From an uncultured Selenomonadales bacterium (GTDB lineage Bacteria > Bacillota_C > Negativicutes > Selenomonadales > Selenomonadaceae): 5,646 bases of DNA. The notes beneath the pieces were generated by a model. It had not been told where the DNA came from and made no database searches. It saw only the letters and a program-made list of their open reading frames with translations. Position 1 is the first letter of the stretch; every line of letters begins with the position of its first letter. Both the position numbers and the translations under genes were made by a program. The stretch spans positions 1 to 5,646 of the forward strand of contig CAMYWI010000111.1 of the NCBI GenBank assembly GCA_947302675.1. The letters are read 5' to 3'. Below are positions 1-5,646 of the stretch, one piece after another.

Positions 1-500
1 TCGAAATCGGCGCGGCTACCGAAGTCGAGATGAAGGAAAAGAAACTCCGCATTGAGGACGCATTGAATGCAACTCGCGCGGCTGTCGAGGAAGGCATTGT
101 CGCGGGCGGCGGCACGACCTTCATCGATATTCTTCCCGCGCTTGACGACGTTCAGGCTGAGGGCGATGCCAAAGTCGGCGTTGAGATTGTCAAACGCGCA
201 ATCGAAGAACCGGTTCGCCAAATCGCCAACAACGCGGGGCAAGAAGGCTCCGTCGTCGCTGAGGCTGTCAAGAAGTCCGACAAGGGCATTGGCTTTAACG
301 CACTGACCAATGAATACGTCGACATGATTAAAGCTGGTATCGTTGACCCAGCAAAGGTTGTGCGCTCGGCTCTGCAAAACGCGGCGTCAATCGCGGCAAT
401 GATTCTCACGACCGAAACGCTTGTTGCCGACAAGCCCGAACCGACTCCGCCGGCGGCACCCGGCATGGGCGGTATGGGTGGCATGGGCGGCATGATGTAA
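1..500 (+). CDS. groL: Chaperonin GroEL, C-terminal part (5' end outside window)
   Basis: GroEL is the 60 kDa cytosolic chaperonin that encloses unfolded proteins in an ATP-driven double ring with GroES. The open frame enters at position 3 and gives 165 residues of the usual ~540. It begins in the strongly conserved stretch reading [12 protein letters not shown], so the ATG at 30 is internal and not a start. The IEDALNATR motif carries the Asp equivalent to E. coli D398, needed for ATP hydrolysis (codon near 57-59). AGGGT follows as the nucleotide-binding glycine run. [14 protein letters not shown] holds the Asp that matches E. coli D495 of the equatorial domain. The protein ends in the Gly-Gly-Met repeat tail typical of GroEL, with a TAA stop at 498-500. 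groS and the rest of groL should lie just upstream. Identification is secure; nothing looks damaged in the visible part. Confidence 0.98.
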   Translation, partial: EIGAATEVEMKEKKLRIEDALNATRAAVEEGIVAGGGTTFIDILPALDDVQAEGDAKVGVEIVKRAIEEPVRQIANNAGQEGSVVAEAVKKSDKGIGFNALTNEYVDMIKAGIVDPAKVVRSALQNAASIAAMILTTETLVADKPEPTPPAAPGMGGMGGMGGMM

Positions 501-528
501 GTCGCTTAGCTTAATCGAATAGAAATTT

Positions 529-560
529 AAAACCCCGTCGAAAAGCTCGGCGGGGTTTTT
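529..560. terminator. Rho-independent terminator between groL and the SIS gene, probably two-way
   Basis: A 10-bp stem pairs 531-540 with 548-557 (one G-T wobble), with the 7-base loop AAAAGCT. A T run at 556-560 follows on the plus strand. On the minus strand the same hairpin is followed by TTTTAAATTT, so it can also stop transcription of the isomerase gene, which ends at 573. It sits in the 72-base gap between two convergent genes and is the only candidate end signal for either. Confidence 0.9.
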
Positions 561-572
561 CGTTGCCTTCAA

Positions 573-1169
573 TCAGAAATTTAGCTTGCGACCAATCGCG
601 CCGCCTGGATGATTCGGTTTGAAGTCCCTTTCCAAGTCAACCTGCATTCGGCGAGCAACTTCAATCGCGACGGTTTGCAGAACAATCAGATTCAGCGTCG
701 TTGAATTGTTCGGCAGGACGTTCCACAAGTCGCCCTCGTCCTCAAGGTTGATGACCAATTTTTTCTTAATCATATCGGCAAGCGTGCTGTGCGCCTTGAA
801 AGTCAGGAGCCGCAACTTAACTCCTGCGCGTCGTTGCAAAAGCCGCGTCAAGTAAATTGATTCCTCCGTCTCGCCGCTCTTAGTCAAGATTATAACTAAG
901 TCGCCCGCGTGGATAATTCCCATGTCGCCGTGCACTGCCGAGTTGGTGTGAAGAAACGCCGCGTCCAAGCCCATTGAAACCATTGTGCCGACGAATTTTT
1001 CACAAATCGGAACGTTCTTGCCAAGTCCCGAAACAATTATCCTGTGACCTTCGCGCAGAGTCTTTTCGCAGTCGGAGATAAGCGCGTCCATTTGCGTACC
1101 AGAGATGGATTTTAGTGCGTTCTCAAGTTGCAACATATTCCGTTCAAAGTAGCCGTAGGCACTTTCCAT
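573..1169 (-). CDS. SIS-domain sugar-phosphate isomerase, KdsD/GutQ (arabinose-5-phosphate isomerase) type
   Basis: This 198-residue cytosolic protein is a single SIS domain. KdsD/GutQ family members interconvert ribulose-5-phosphate and arabinose-5-phosphate, the first step towards Kdo. Aligned by eye to E. coli KdsD, the residues reported as catalytic are kept: Lys in GLGKN, Glu in TKSGETEES, Glu in the EDEGDLW stretch before PNNSTT, and His in NHPGGAIGRKL. The HGDMG motif is also present. E. coli KdsD has two CBS domains after the SIS domain; here the protein ends right after the HPGG motif, so it is a short form without CBS control. The ATG at 1169 has a plausible ribosome site (AGAGG, 8-base gap). 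However, the same frame stays open upstream without a stop, into sequence resembling the lost C-terminus of the kinase, so it may originally have been a fused domain. It is the last gene of the minus-strand cluster. The exact substrate is uncertain; a heptose or another phosphosugar is possible. Confidence 0.85.
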   Translation of the reverse strand: MESAYGYFERNMLQLENALKSISGTQMDALISDCEKTLREGHRIIVSGLGKNVPICEKFVGTMVSMGLDAAFLHTNSAVHGDMGIIHAGDLVIILTKSGETEESIYLTRLLQRRAGVKLRLLTFKAHSTLADMIKKKLVINLEDEGDLWNVLPNNSTTLNLIVLQTVAIEVARRMQVDLERDFKPNHPGGAIGRKLNF

Positions 1170-1272
1170 TTGCAGAGCCTCTTCCAGATAGTAAAGCCCG
1201 TTGTAGAAAGCCCCGCAAATCGAATCGTAATCCTCCCAAGCGTACGTTGTGAGCGACAGCCAAGTTATCGCA
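1170..1272 (-). pseudogene. Displaced C-terminal tail of the kinase, out of frame with its body
   Basis: Between the kinase stop (TAA at 1265-1267) and the isomerase ATG, the frame one base off reads AITWLSLTTYAWEDYDSI followed by CGAFYNGLYYLEEALQ. This is rich in aromatic residues, looks like real protein, and resembles the final helices I associate with this kinase family. The kinase body ends abruptly as QMKLLLR at the shift point. A single missing base around 1268-1290 would explain both ends. The tail then runs directly, with no stop, into the Met at 1169 that begins the SIS domain. No slippery heptamer of the usual form is visible, so programmed frameshifting is not favoured over a mutation or a read error. 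The family match is from memory, not a search. Confidence 0.6.
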
Positions 1273-2401
1273 ACAGCAACTTCATTTGCCGCTTGCTGAC
1301 TTCGCCGTCTAAAAGTTCAAAGAAATATTCCTCCAGATTTTCCCAACCGTTTGACTCAATCTCCAATGAAACGCCCTTGTCGTCAATCTCCAGCGAAAAT
1401 CTTTTCAAGTTAAAGCGGTCGTAGTTGCTCAACAGCGAGTAATAGAGTTTGACCCAATCATAGGCAACGTCGCCATAAAATTGCGTGTGTCCGAAGTAGC
1501 CGCGCGGGTCAATCAAAACCGGCTCGGTGTCGTGGCGGAGCATCATATTGCTAAACGTGCAGTCTCCGTGAATCAGTCGAAATTCTTCGGGCATGTACTG
1601 CATAACGAGCCGCTCGCATTCTTCCTTGCAGAAAAAAATATTTCGACACTCGCGCCCGTTAATCGTGACGGTTTTATCATTGGCGAAGGGCACAAGATTA
1701 CGAACTTTCTCCAGCCGCTTGTAAGTCTTGCCAATATATGCGTCGAAGTAACTTTCCCTGTCCGCCTTCGCGCACGCGAGCTTGTGAACGTTTTGCAAGC
1801 AGTCAACTATTTTTTTCAATATATAACGTTTCTGCGCGTCGGGAATGTAATTGTACTCGTAAATATTTTGCCCGTCGATAAACTCCATTGTCAGCGGCTC
1901 GAAGTCGTAAATCGTCGGAATGTTGTCGAAGTCCTCGCGCTGAATTTTTTTATACCACGCGATTTCCTTCTTGGCAAGCTCGCGCCCCTGCTCGTCGATG
2001 CCGCGCTTAATGACCTTATCGCCCGCGACGGTTATTTGATTGAACGGGCGGCAACGCATTTGCGGCAACTTGCTCCACTCGCTGTAAAGCCCGTACTCTT
2101 TGGTATTTTTGAGCGGCTGTTCTTCAAAGACAAAATTTTTTTCCTTAAGCCAACGAACGAACTCGCCACTTTGCGGAACGTCCGCGACAGAATTTTTGTT
2201 TTGGAAAATAAAATAGCCCGCGACCCCGTGTTCATAGCTCGGCTCCTCGAAAAATTCTCCGTCTCGATAAGACCAACGGCAAGAGAAGTCTCGCGAAATG
2301 CCGACGACATTTTTATCGGTGTCGGGCAGATTGTGTTCGTCGCCAAGAATCAAATCGCACCAGATCAGCAGAAATGGTTCATTATCGGGAATATGAGTCA
2401 A
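1265..2401 (-). CDS. Nucleotidyltransferase (C-terminal part) fused to APH/choline-kinase-like phosphotransferase; frameshifted fragment
   Basis: This is the larger piece of a gene split at the 2463-2471 G tract. The nominal start at 2401 is a TTG inside conserved sequence, so it is not a real start. Residues 1 to ~105 complete a sugar-nucleotide transferase domain (PDNEPFLLIWCDLIL, then GVAGYFIF). From ~115 on is a kinase of the aminoglycoside-phosphotransferase/choline-kinase fold: a Lys in DKVIKRG and a Glu in ELAKKEIAWY of the N-lobe, the hinge-like TMEFIDGQNI (171-180), the catalytic loop LIHGDCTFSNMM with Asp280 and Asn285, and the metal-binding Asp298 in IDPRGYFG. GDVAYDWVKLYYS follows. 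The active-site residues are therefore intact. By analogy with LicA/LicC or AmgK/MurU pairs, the protein probably phosphorylates a small sugar or alcohol and couples it to CTP or another NTP. The C-terminus is cut by a second frameshift near 1270. The substrate is unknown. Confidence 0.8.
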   Translation of the reverse strand: MTHIPDNEPFLLIWCDLILGDEHNLPDTDKNVVGISRDFSCRWSYRDGEFFEEPSYEHGVAGYFIFQNKNSVADVPQSGEFVRWLKEKNFVFEEQPLKNTKEYGLYSEWSKLPQMRCRPFNQITVAGDKVIKRGIDEQGRELAKKEIAWYKKIQREDFDNIPTIYDFEPLTMEFIDGQNIYEYNYIPDAQKRYILKKIVDCLQNVHKLACAKADRESYFDAYIGKTYKRLEKVRNLVPFANDKTVTINGRECRNIFFCKEECERLVMQYMPEEFRLIHGDCTFSNMMLRHDTEPVLIDPRGYFGHTQFYGDVAYDWVKLYYSLLSNYDRFNLKRFSLEIDDKGVSLEIESNGWENLEEYFFELLDGEVSKRQMKLLLR

Positions 2402-2445
2402 AGCCTCCGATATTCCCGCGCAGGTTCCGCTACCGTTAGCTTGGA

Positions 2446-2673
2446 TCAGCTCAAAGTTGACTGGGGGGGGGCGAAAGTATAGAGATATTTTTTAAGCACG
2501 TCAAACTTGTAATCACCAATAATTATAAATTTTTTGTCCGAAAATTTTTTGAACAGGTGAAAAATCATCGGCAAGTTGTTGACGGGCACGAGGGCTTTAG
2601 GCTTGTTGCGCGTCAGCCGCTCCATTCGCGAGCCTTTGCCGCCCGCCTGCACGACAACATATTTTAAATCCAT
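2446..2673 (-). CDS. Nucleotidyltransferase N-terminal fragment, cut off by the poly-G frameshift
   Basis: The fragment starts with the nucleotide-binding signature of sugar-phosphate nucleotidyltransferases: VVVQAGGKGSRM (6-17) and then NKPKALVPVNNLPMI (23-37), with the Gly-rich loop, the Arg and the Lys of PKALVPV all present. It reads in register to about residue 70 (KKYLYTFAPP), passes through the C9 coding-strand tract, picks up five unrelated residues and stops. Reading one base more in the tract gives PVNFELIQANGSGTCAGISEAL, which runs on into the 1265-2401 frame. That reconstruction shows the two pieces are one gene. The ATG at 2673 overlaps the previous gene's stop as TAATG, and GGGAGG (2681-2686) lies 7 bases upstream inside that gene, so translation is probably coupled. 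As the sequence stands, only a 75-residue non-functional peptide would be made. Confidence 0.85.
   Translation of the reverse strand: MDLKYVVVQAGGKGSRMERLTRNKPKALVPVNNLPMIFHLFKKFSDKKFIIIGDYKFDVLKKYLYTFAPPQSTLS
2463..2471. repeat. Homopolymer tract G9 (C9 on the coding strand), candidate phase-variation switch
   Basis: Nine consecutive G on the plus strand lie within the coding part of the nucleotidyltransferase-kinase gene, at codons 68-71. With nine bases the gene is out of frame; lengths of 7, 10 or 13 would restore it. Slipped-strand mispairing in G/C tracts of this length is a known on/off switch for surface-glycan genes in other bacteria such as Campylobacter. No other mononucleotide run of this length was noticed in the window. 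Confidence 0.9.
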
Positions 2674-3668
2674 TACGCTCCCTCCCGTTCAACCGCGCCG
2701 AGAATCTTTTCAAGCAAATGTTCATAATTAAGAGATAAGTCCCTGCCAAATATTCTATTGTCTAAAATTAAATTGTCGATAGAGGATAAGTTCTTCTGTT
2801 GAAGAAAAATTTTAAGTCGTTCCCATTCATTAGCATTTAAAATATAAAAAGCTCTTCCATTAAGATGACTATAATCAAATTTCAAATCGTAATACCAAAG
2901 TTCCATGCCGGTAAGTACGTACAGGAGCCGTGCGTTTGTGAAGGCAAGCAGGTCGAAAAGTCCGCTCCTCATCCCGATAAAACAGTTGACTTTCTCGGCA
3001 AGATATATCACTTCACTAAAGGTCGTAGTCATGGGCGCAGTACCTTGTATGACTTTTTCGCGCGGATTTGAGACGTTTGTATAAAGAACATAATCTTTGC
3101 CGATAAGCTCGGTTGCCAATCTTGCCCAGAAAGTTTCATCTAAGTTTGAAATGGAATTAGCGTACGGCGCAAGGATTATCGTATGCTTTTTATTTAAAAA
3201 ATACTTGTCGTGTAGACGTTGCTTTTGATAAATTGAAGGCGGCTCCATAAGCGGTGGAATCAACTCCGTCTCCAATGGCAAACCGAAGACACTTTTTCTA
3301 TAATTGTTTATGAAAGACTCATTACCATCCCAACCGTCTACTTGTCCTTCATGAAAGTGTCCGTAAATGTAATTATCGGTCTCGTATTCGCAGGTTGCGC
3401 ATATATATTCTCGAATAAAATCCATAAGTAACTGCGGAATATATCTAACCTCCGCCACACCGACAAAGTTCAAGCCGCAATTCGCAAACCTGTCGCGCAC
3501 AATCAATATGCAACTTTGCTTGCGCTTTTTCTTCAAAAGAGCATGGCACAAGCCGCCGTTGATTAGAAAATCTCCTAAATTGTACGGGCAAAAAACGTAG
3601 AGAGTATTTTTGTTCGCGGTCATGTGGCGAATCAGCTGTCGTGCAAACTCCATAGAATCCATAAGCAT
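2673..3668 (-). CDS. Glycosyltransferase family 9 (heptosyltransferase)-like protein
   Basis: This 331-residue protein has the look of a GT-B fold transferase related to ADP-heptose:LPS heptosyltransferases. Near the N-terminus, FCPYNLGDFLINGGLCHALL (~25-44) resembles the GD-containing loop and first helix of GT9. In the second half, TIILAPYANSISNLDETFWA (~164-183) is followed by a strand and helix pattern (DYVLYTNV), then VNCFIGMRSGLFDLLAFTNA (~229-248), which matches the family's donor-site region in style. No signal peptide or membrane segment is seen, so it is probably cytosolic or peripheral. The start is ambiguous. ATG 3668 has AAGGA 7 bases upstream, but ATG 3662 (residue 3) has AGGAG with a 7-base gap and is slightly preferred. 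Its stop overlaps the next gene's start (TAATG). The gene is visibly AT-rich against its neighbours (16 G+C of 60 in 2761-2820), which suggests separate ancestry. Donor and acceptor cannot be told. Confidence 0.7.
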   Translation of the reverse strand: MLMDSMEFARQLIRHMTANKNTLYVFCPYNLGDFLINGGLCHALLKKKRKQSCILIVRDRFANCGLNFVGVAEVRYIPQLLMDFIREYICATCEYETDNYIYGHFHEGQVDGWDGNESFINNYRKSVFGLPLETELIPPLMEPPSIYQKQRLHDKYFLNKKHTIILAPYANSISNLDETFWARLATELIGKDYVLYTNVSNPREKVIQGTAPMTTTFSEVIYLAEKVNCFIGMRSGLFDLLAFTNARLLYVLTGMELWYYDLKFDYSHLNGRAFYILNANEWERLKIFLQQKNLSSIDNLILDNRIFGRDLSLNYEHLLEKILGAVEREGA

Positions 3669-3749
3669 TCTCCTTTCCTTATTGCGATTTAGCGGGGCAT
3701 TTCGTTATCTCCGCCGAGAATTCCTGCATGAAATTTATTATCAAAAAGC

Positions 3750-3778
3750 TTGACAGGGGAATTGGTTAAGATTATCAT
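3750..3778 (+). promoter_or_regulatory. Sigma-70 type promoter of the SLH porin gene
   Basis: A perfect -35 box TTGACA (3750-3755), a 17-base spacer, and the -10 box TATCAT (3773-3778, four of six matches to TATAAT including the first TA and last T). Transcription would begin around 3785, leaving a ~50-base leader. A strong constitutive promoter suits an abundant outer-membrane protein. No similarly clear promoter was found on the minus strand for the glycosyltransferase gene in the same 167-base gap. Confidence 0.8.
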
Positions 3779-3822
3779 TTGGGCAGTTTTAGGAGAGACA
3801 AGAGAGCCGACAAAAACTTTTT

Positions 3823-3827
3823 GGAGG
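3823..3827 (+). promoter_or_regulatory. Ribosome binding site of the SLH porin gene
   Basis: GGAGG, 8 bases before ATG 3836, is a near-perfect Shine-Dalgarno site. It fixes the start together with the signal peptide that follows. Confidence 0.9.
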
Positions 3828-3835
3828 TTTTCTAG

Positions 3836-5155
3836 ATGAAGAAAAAAATCTGCGCGGCATTGACAGCGGCGTTGTTTATCGGAGCAGGTTCAAGCGCAAT
3901 GGCGGCGACGAATCCTTTCAGCGACGTACCAGCGGGGCACTGGGCTTATCAATCGGTTGCGAAACTGGCGGCGGCGGGTGTCGTGGAAGGTTATGGCGAC
4001 GGCACCTATCGCGGCGACAGAAATATCACCCGTTACGAAATGGCTCGAATGGTCGCAAAAGCTATGGCGAAGAATCCGAGCGGCGCGAATAAGGCTGAAC
4101 TCGACAGATTAGCGGCGGAGTTCCGCGACGAACTTGACGCACTGGGCGTTCGCGTTGCCGAGCTTGAGAAGTACGCCGACAAAGTTATCTGGCACGGCAA
4201 AATCGAATACACCTACGAAAATGTTCGCACCGACCCCGAAAAGACTGGTCACAAGCACAAGGAGACCGCCAACGGCTTTATCTTCCGCTTGGAGCCGACG
4301 GCGGAGGTCAATAACCATTGGACGGTTAACGCCCGCATCGACGCCGAAGCCGACATGAAAGATGATACCTCAACCGATTTCAATCTTGTGCGCGGCTGGG
4401 CGGAAGGTGACTACGACAAGTTCAACGTCAAGGTTGGTAAATTTGAATTCTGTCCTGAGCCGGAGTTCGGGCTTTTATGGGATACGGAAATTTCGGGCGC
4501 GTCGTTGACCGTCGGGAGCAAGTGGCAATTCAACGCGACAGGCGGTCGTCTCTCTGATGACAAAGTTGGCGGCGGAGCTTGGGGCGAGAATTTCTCGGAG
4601 GCAGATCCTTCGACGGCGGTTGGCTTGAGAGTGGACTACGATCAAGGCGAAACTGGTTTCTTCGGCGGCGCGGGTTGGTATCTCGTTAAGGACGACGATT
4701 TTAGAAATGCGGTTGAGGAAGTTGACGGCGAGGAATTTACAAGTCCTAACTACGCCTACAACAAAAACGGCAAGGAAAATAAGGCTAACATTTGGACGGT
4801 CAATCTCGGCTACAAGTTCAGTGAGCTGTTGAGTGTTAAGGGCGCGTATGCTCAAAATACCAAAGCCGATTACGAGAATAAATCTTGGCACGCCGAACTT
4901 GGCTACGGCGACTACGACGACGCACGCGAAAAAGGGCAGTGGGCGGTTTATGCTGGCTATCGCAAATATGGCACGAATGTTTCTTTTGCTCCGACGGAAG
5001 ATGACGCACTGCGCGGCACTCGCGGTTGGGTAGTCGGCGCATCGTGGGCACCCGCTAAAAATATCGGTTTCCTTGCCAAATACTTCAACGGCAAATACAT
5101 TACGGGTCACGGCGACGCCGAGAAAATCTTTGGGCGCGTCGAGTTCTTCTTCTAA
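3836..5155 (+). CDS. SLH-domain outer-membrane porin (OmpM/Mep45-like)
   Basis: This 439-residue outer-membrane protein probably forms a beta-barrel channel and anchors the outer membrane to peptidoglycan through its SLH domain. In Negativicutes such proteins bind cadaverine- or polyamine-modified peptidoglycan. In order: a signal peptide (1-23, MKKK then a hydrophobic core, cleavage near AMA-AT); one SLH domain (27-78, FSDVPAGHWAYQSV to TRYEMARMVAKAM, with TRYEMA in place of the common TRAE); a short charged coiled coil (~84-115, KAELDRLAAEFRDEL onward); and from ~117 alternating strands rich in Tyr, Trp and Gly typical of a barrel. It ends in GRVEFFF, the C-terminal aromatic/Phe signal read by the BAM machinery. 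Length and architecture fit the family. It is monocistronic: own promoter and ribosome site, and a terminator 18 bases after the stop. The specificity of the pore is not readable. Confidence 0.93.
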   Translation: MKKKICAALTAALFIGAGSSAMAATNPFSDVPAGHWAYQSVAKLAAAGVVEGYGDGTYRGDRNITRYEMARMVAKAMAKNPSGANKAELDRLAAEFRDELDALGVRVAELEKYADKVIWHGKIEYTYENVRTDPEKTGHKHKETANGFIFRLEPTAEVNNHWTVNARIDAEADMKDDTSTDFNLVRGWAEGDYDKFNVKVGKFEFCPEPEFGLLWDTEISGASLTVGSKWQFNATGGRLSDDKVGGGAWGENFSEADPSTAVGLRVDYDQGETGFFGGAGWYLVKDDDFRNAVEEVDGEEFTSPNYAYNKNGKENKANIWTVNLGYKFSELLSVKGAYAQNTKADYENKSWHAELGYGDYDDAREKGQWAVYAGYRKYGTNVSFAPTEDDALRGTRGWVVGASWAPAKNIGFLAKYFNGKYITGHGDAEKIFGRVEFFF

Positions 5156-5172
5156 ATTGGCAAGGCTTAAAC

Positions 5173-5207
5173 AAAAAACACCTCTCAAATTTCGGGAGGT
5201 GTTTTTT
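5173..5207. terminator. Two-way Rho-independent terminator between porin and RTX gene
   Basis: A6 at 5173-5178 and CACCTCTC at 5179-5186 pair with GGGAGGTG at 5194-5201 and T6 at 5202-5207. The loop is AAATTTC and there is one T-G wobble. The flanking A and T runs make it work in both directions, ending the porin transcript on the plus strand and the RTX gene transcript on the minus strand. Confidence 0.93.
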
Positions 5208-5227
5208 CTCTGACGTCCGCGCAGATT

Positions 5228-5646
5228 TTACTTGACCAATTTTTTGCCGCTGATGTGATAAGCATTACCGTTAACGTTGAAACTGGTCGCCGTGAAATCT
5301 TTGAGCGTGATAGCATTGGAAGTCGAGCCAACCTTGAAATAAATTTCGCCTTTGGACTTGTTGTAAGACGTGGAGAAATTGCCGGTGATTTTAAGCATGT
5401 CGTTGTTCTCGAAACCGTAAATGACATCGTTGCCGTCGCCGCTTGCATAGATAAAAGTATCTTTGCCGGCGTCGCCCCAAAGTGAATCATTTCCTTTACT
5501 GCCGCGAAGAGTATCGTTGCCCGCGCCGCCGGAAAGTGTATCGTTCTTGGAACCGCCCACGATTGAATTTGCGAGCTTGTTACCCGTGATTTTAATAGCC
5601 GTCGTCCGAGCGGAGGCGTCTGCTATCTTAATAGCCGAGCTGAGCG
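5228..5646 (-). CDS. RTX-type calcium-binding repeat protein, C-terminal end (N-terminus outside window)
   Basis: The frame is open from the window edge and gives the last 138 residues of a probably much larger protein. Residues ~30-84 are glycine/aspartate nonapeptide repeats (GGSKNDTLS, GGAGNDTLR, GSKGNDSLW, GDAGKDTFI), the beta-roll that binds calcium in RTX proteins. GDGNDVIYGFENNDML follows, then a repeat-free C-terminal region (TLKDFTATSFNVNG, ending in GKKLVK). Such proteins are usually exported by a type I secretion system using an uncleaved C-terminal signal and fold outside the cell when calcium binds. The GTG at 5560 (Val of NSIVGG) is internal, since protein-like sequence (AIKITGNKLANS) continues upstream without a stop. 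The activity (toxin, adhesin, surface-layer or enzyme) would be set by the missing N-terminal part. Confidence 0.9.
   Translation of the reverse strand, partial: LSSAIKIADASARTTAIKITGNKLANSIVGGSKNDTLSGGAGNDTLRGSKGNDSLWGDAGKDTFIYASGDGNDVIYGFENNDMLKITGNFSTSYNKSKGEIYFKVGSTSNAITLKDFTATSFNVNGNAYHISGKKLVK

Noticed and set aside
1265..1310. Programmed -1 ribosomal frameshifting as the cause of the kinase/tail split
   Set aside because: No X-XXY-YYZ heptamer followed by an evident hairpin is visible at the shift; a one-base deletion or read error is simpler.
1481..2482. A 333-codon open frame on the plus strand, opposite the kinase gene
   Set aside because: The opposite strand carries clear kinase and nucleotidyltransferase motifs. 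The plus-strand protein shows no recognisable domain, has no evident ribosome site, and is best explained as an antisense shadow of the coding bias.
3737..3777. Direct repeat ATTATCA at 3737-3743 and 3771-3777, the second overlapping the porin -10 box, considered as an operator or Fur-like site
   Set aside because: Two 7-base AT-rich copies can occur by chance, and there is no palindrome or full match to a known operator.
3669..3790. A minus-strand promoter for the glycosyltransferase gene (a GATAAT-like -10 candidate near 3740)
   Set aside because: No acceptable -35 box lies at the right distance, so the promoter cannot be placed with confidence.
4475..5188. A 237-codon minus-strand frame opposite the porin
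   Set aside because: It lies antisense to the well-supported barrel domain, runs into the terminator at its start, and gives a composition with no domain features.

Overview
The window looks like chromosomal DNA from a diderm Firmicute of the Negativicutes, most likely the Selenomonas group. The main evidence is a secreted protein with an N-terminal SLH domain, a short coiled coil and a C-terminal outer-membrane beta-barrel ending in Phe. That is the OmpM/Mep45 architecture these bacteria use to tie the outer membrane to peptidoglycan. The GroEL tail and the RTX-type protein fit this assignment, but the genus is inferred from family memory, not from a search.

Layout: (1) 1-500, plus strand, is the 3' third of groL, followed by a strong hairpin terminator at 529-560 that can serve both strands. 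(2) 573-3668, minus strand, is a surface-glycan type gene cluster. In transcription order it encodes a GT9/heptosyltransferase-like glycosyltransferase (2673-3668), a nucleotidyltransferase joined to an APH/choline-kinase-like kinase (1170-2673, broken by frameshifts), and a SIS-domain sugar-phosphate isomerase of the KdsD/GutQ type (573-1169). (3) 3669-3835 is a divergent intergenic region with a near-consensus sigma-70 promoter for the porin. (4) 3836-5155, plus strand, is the SLH porin. (5) A second two-way terminator lies at 5173-5207. (6) 5228-5646, minus strand, is the C-terminal end of an RTX (calcium-binding repeat) protein that runs off the window.

The most notable signal is a run of nine G (nine C on the coding strand) at 2463-2471, inside the nucleotidyltransferase-kinase gene. 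As read, the tract puts the gene out of frame. Adding one base (G10) or removing two (G7) restores a well-conserved nucleotidyltransferase sequence straight across the junction. This is the layout of a phase-variable on/off switch in a surface-glycan gene, although a miscounted homopolymer would look the same. A second one-base frameshift near 1270 cuts off the kinase C-terminus. Past it, the lost tail continues in the same frame as the SIS isomerase without a stop. If both shifts are repaired, one 700-residue reading frame would join nucleotidyltransferase, kinase and isomerase.

Together, the minus-strand genes suggest synthesis of an activated sugar (isomerise, phosphorylate, attach to a nucleotide) and its transfer to a surface glycan. 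The sugar itself cannot be named from this sequence.
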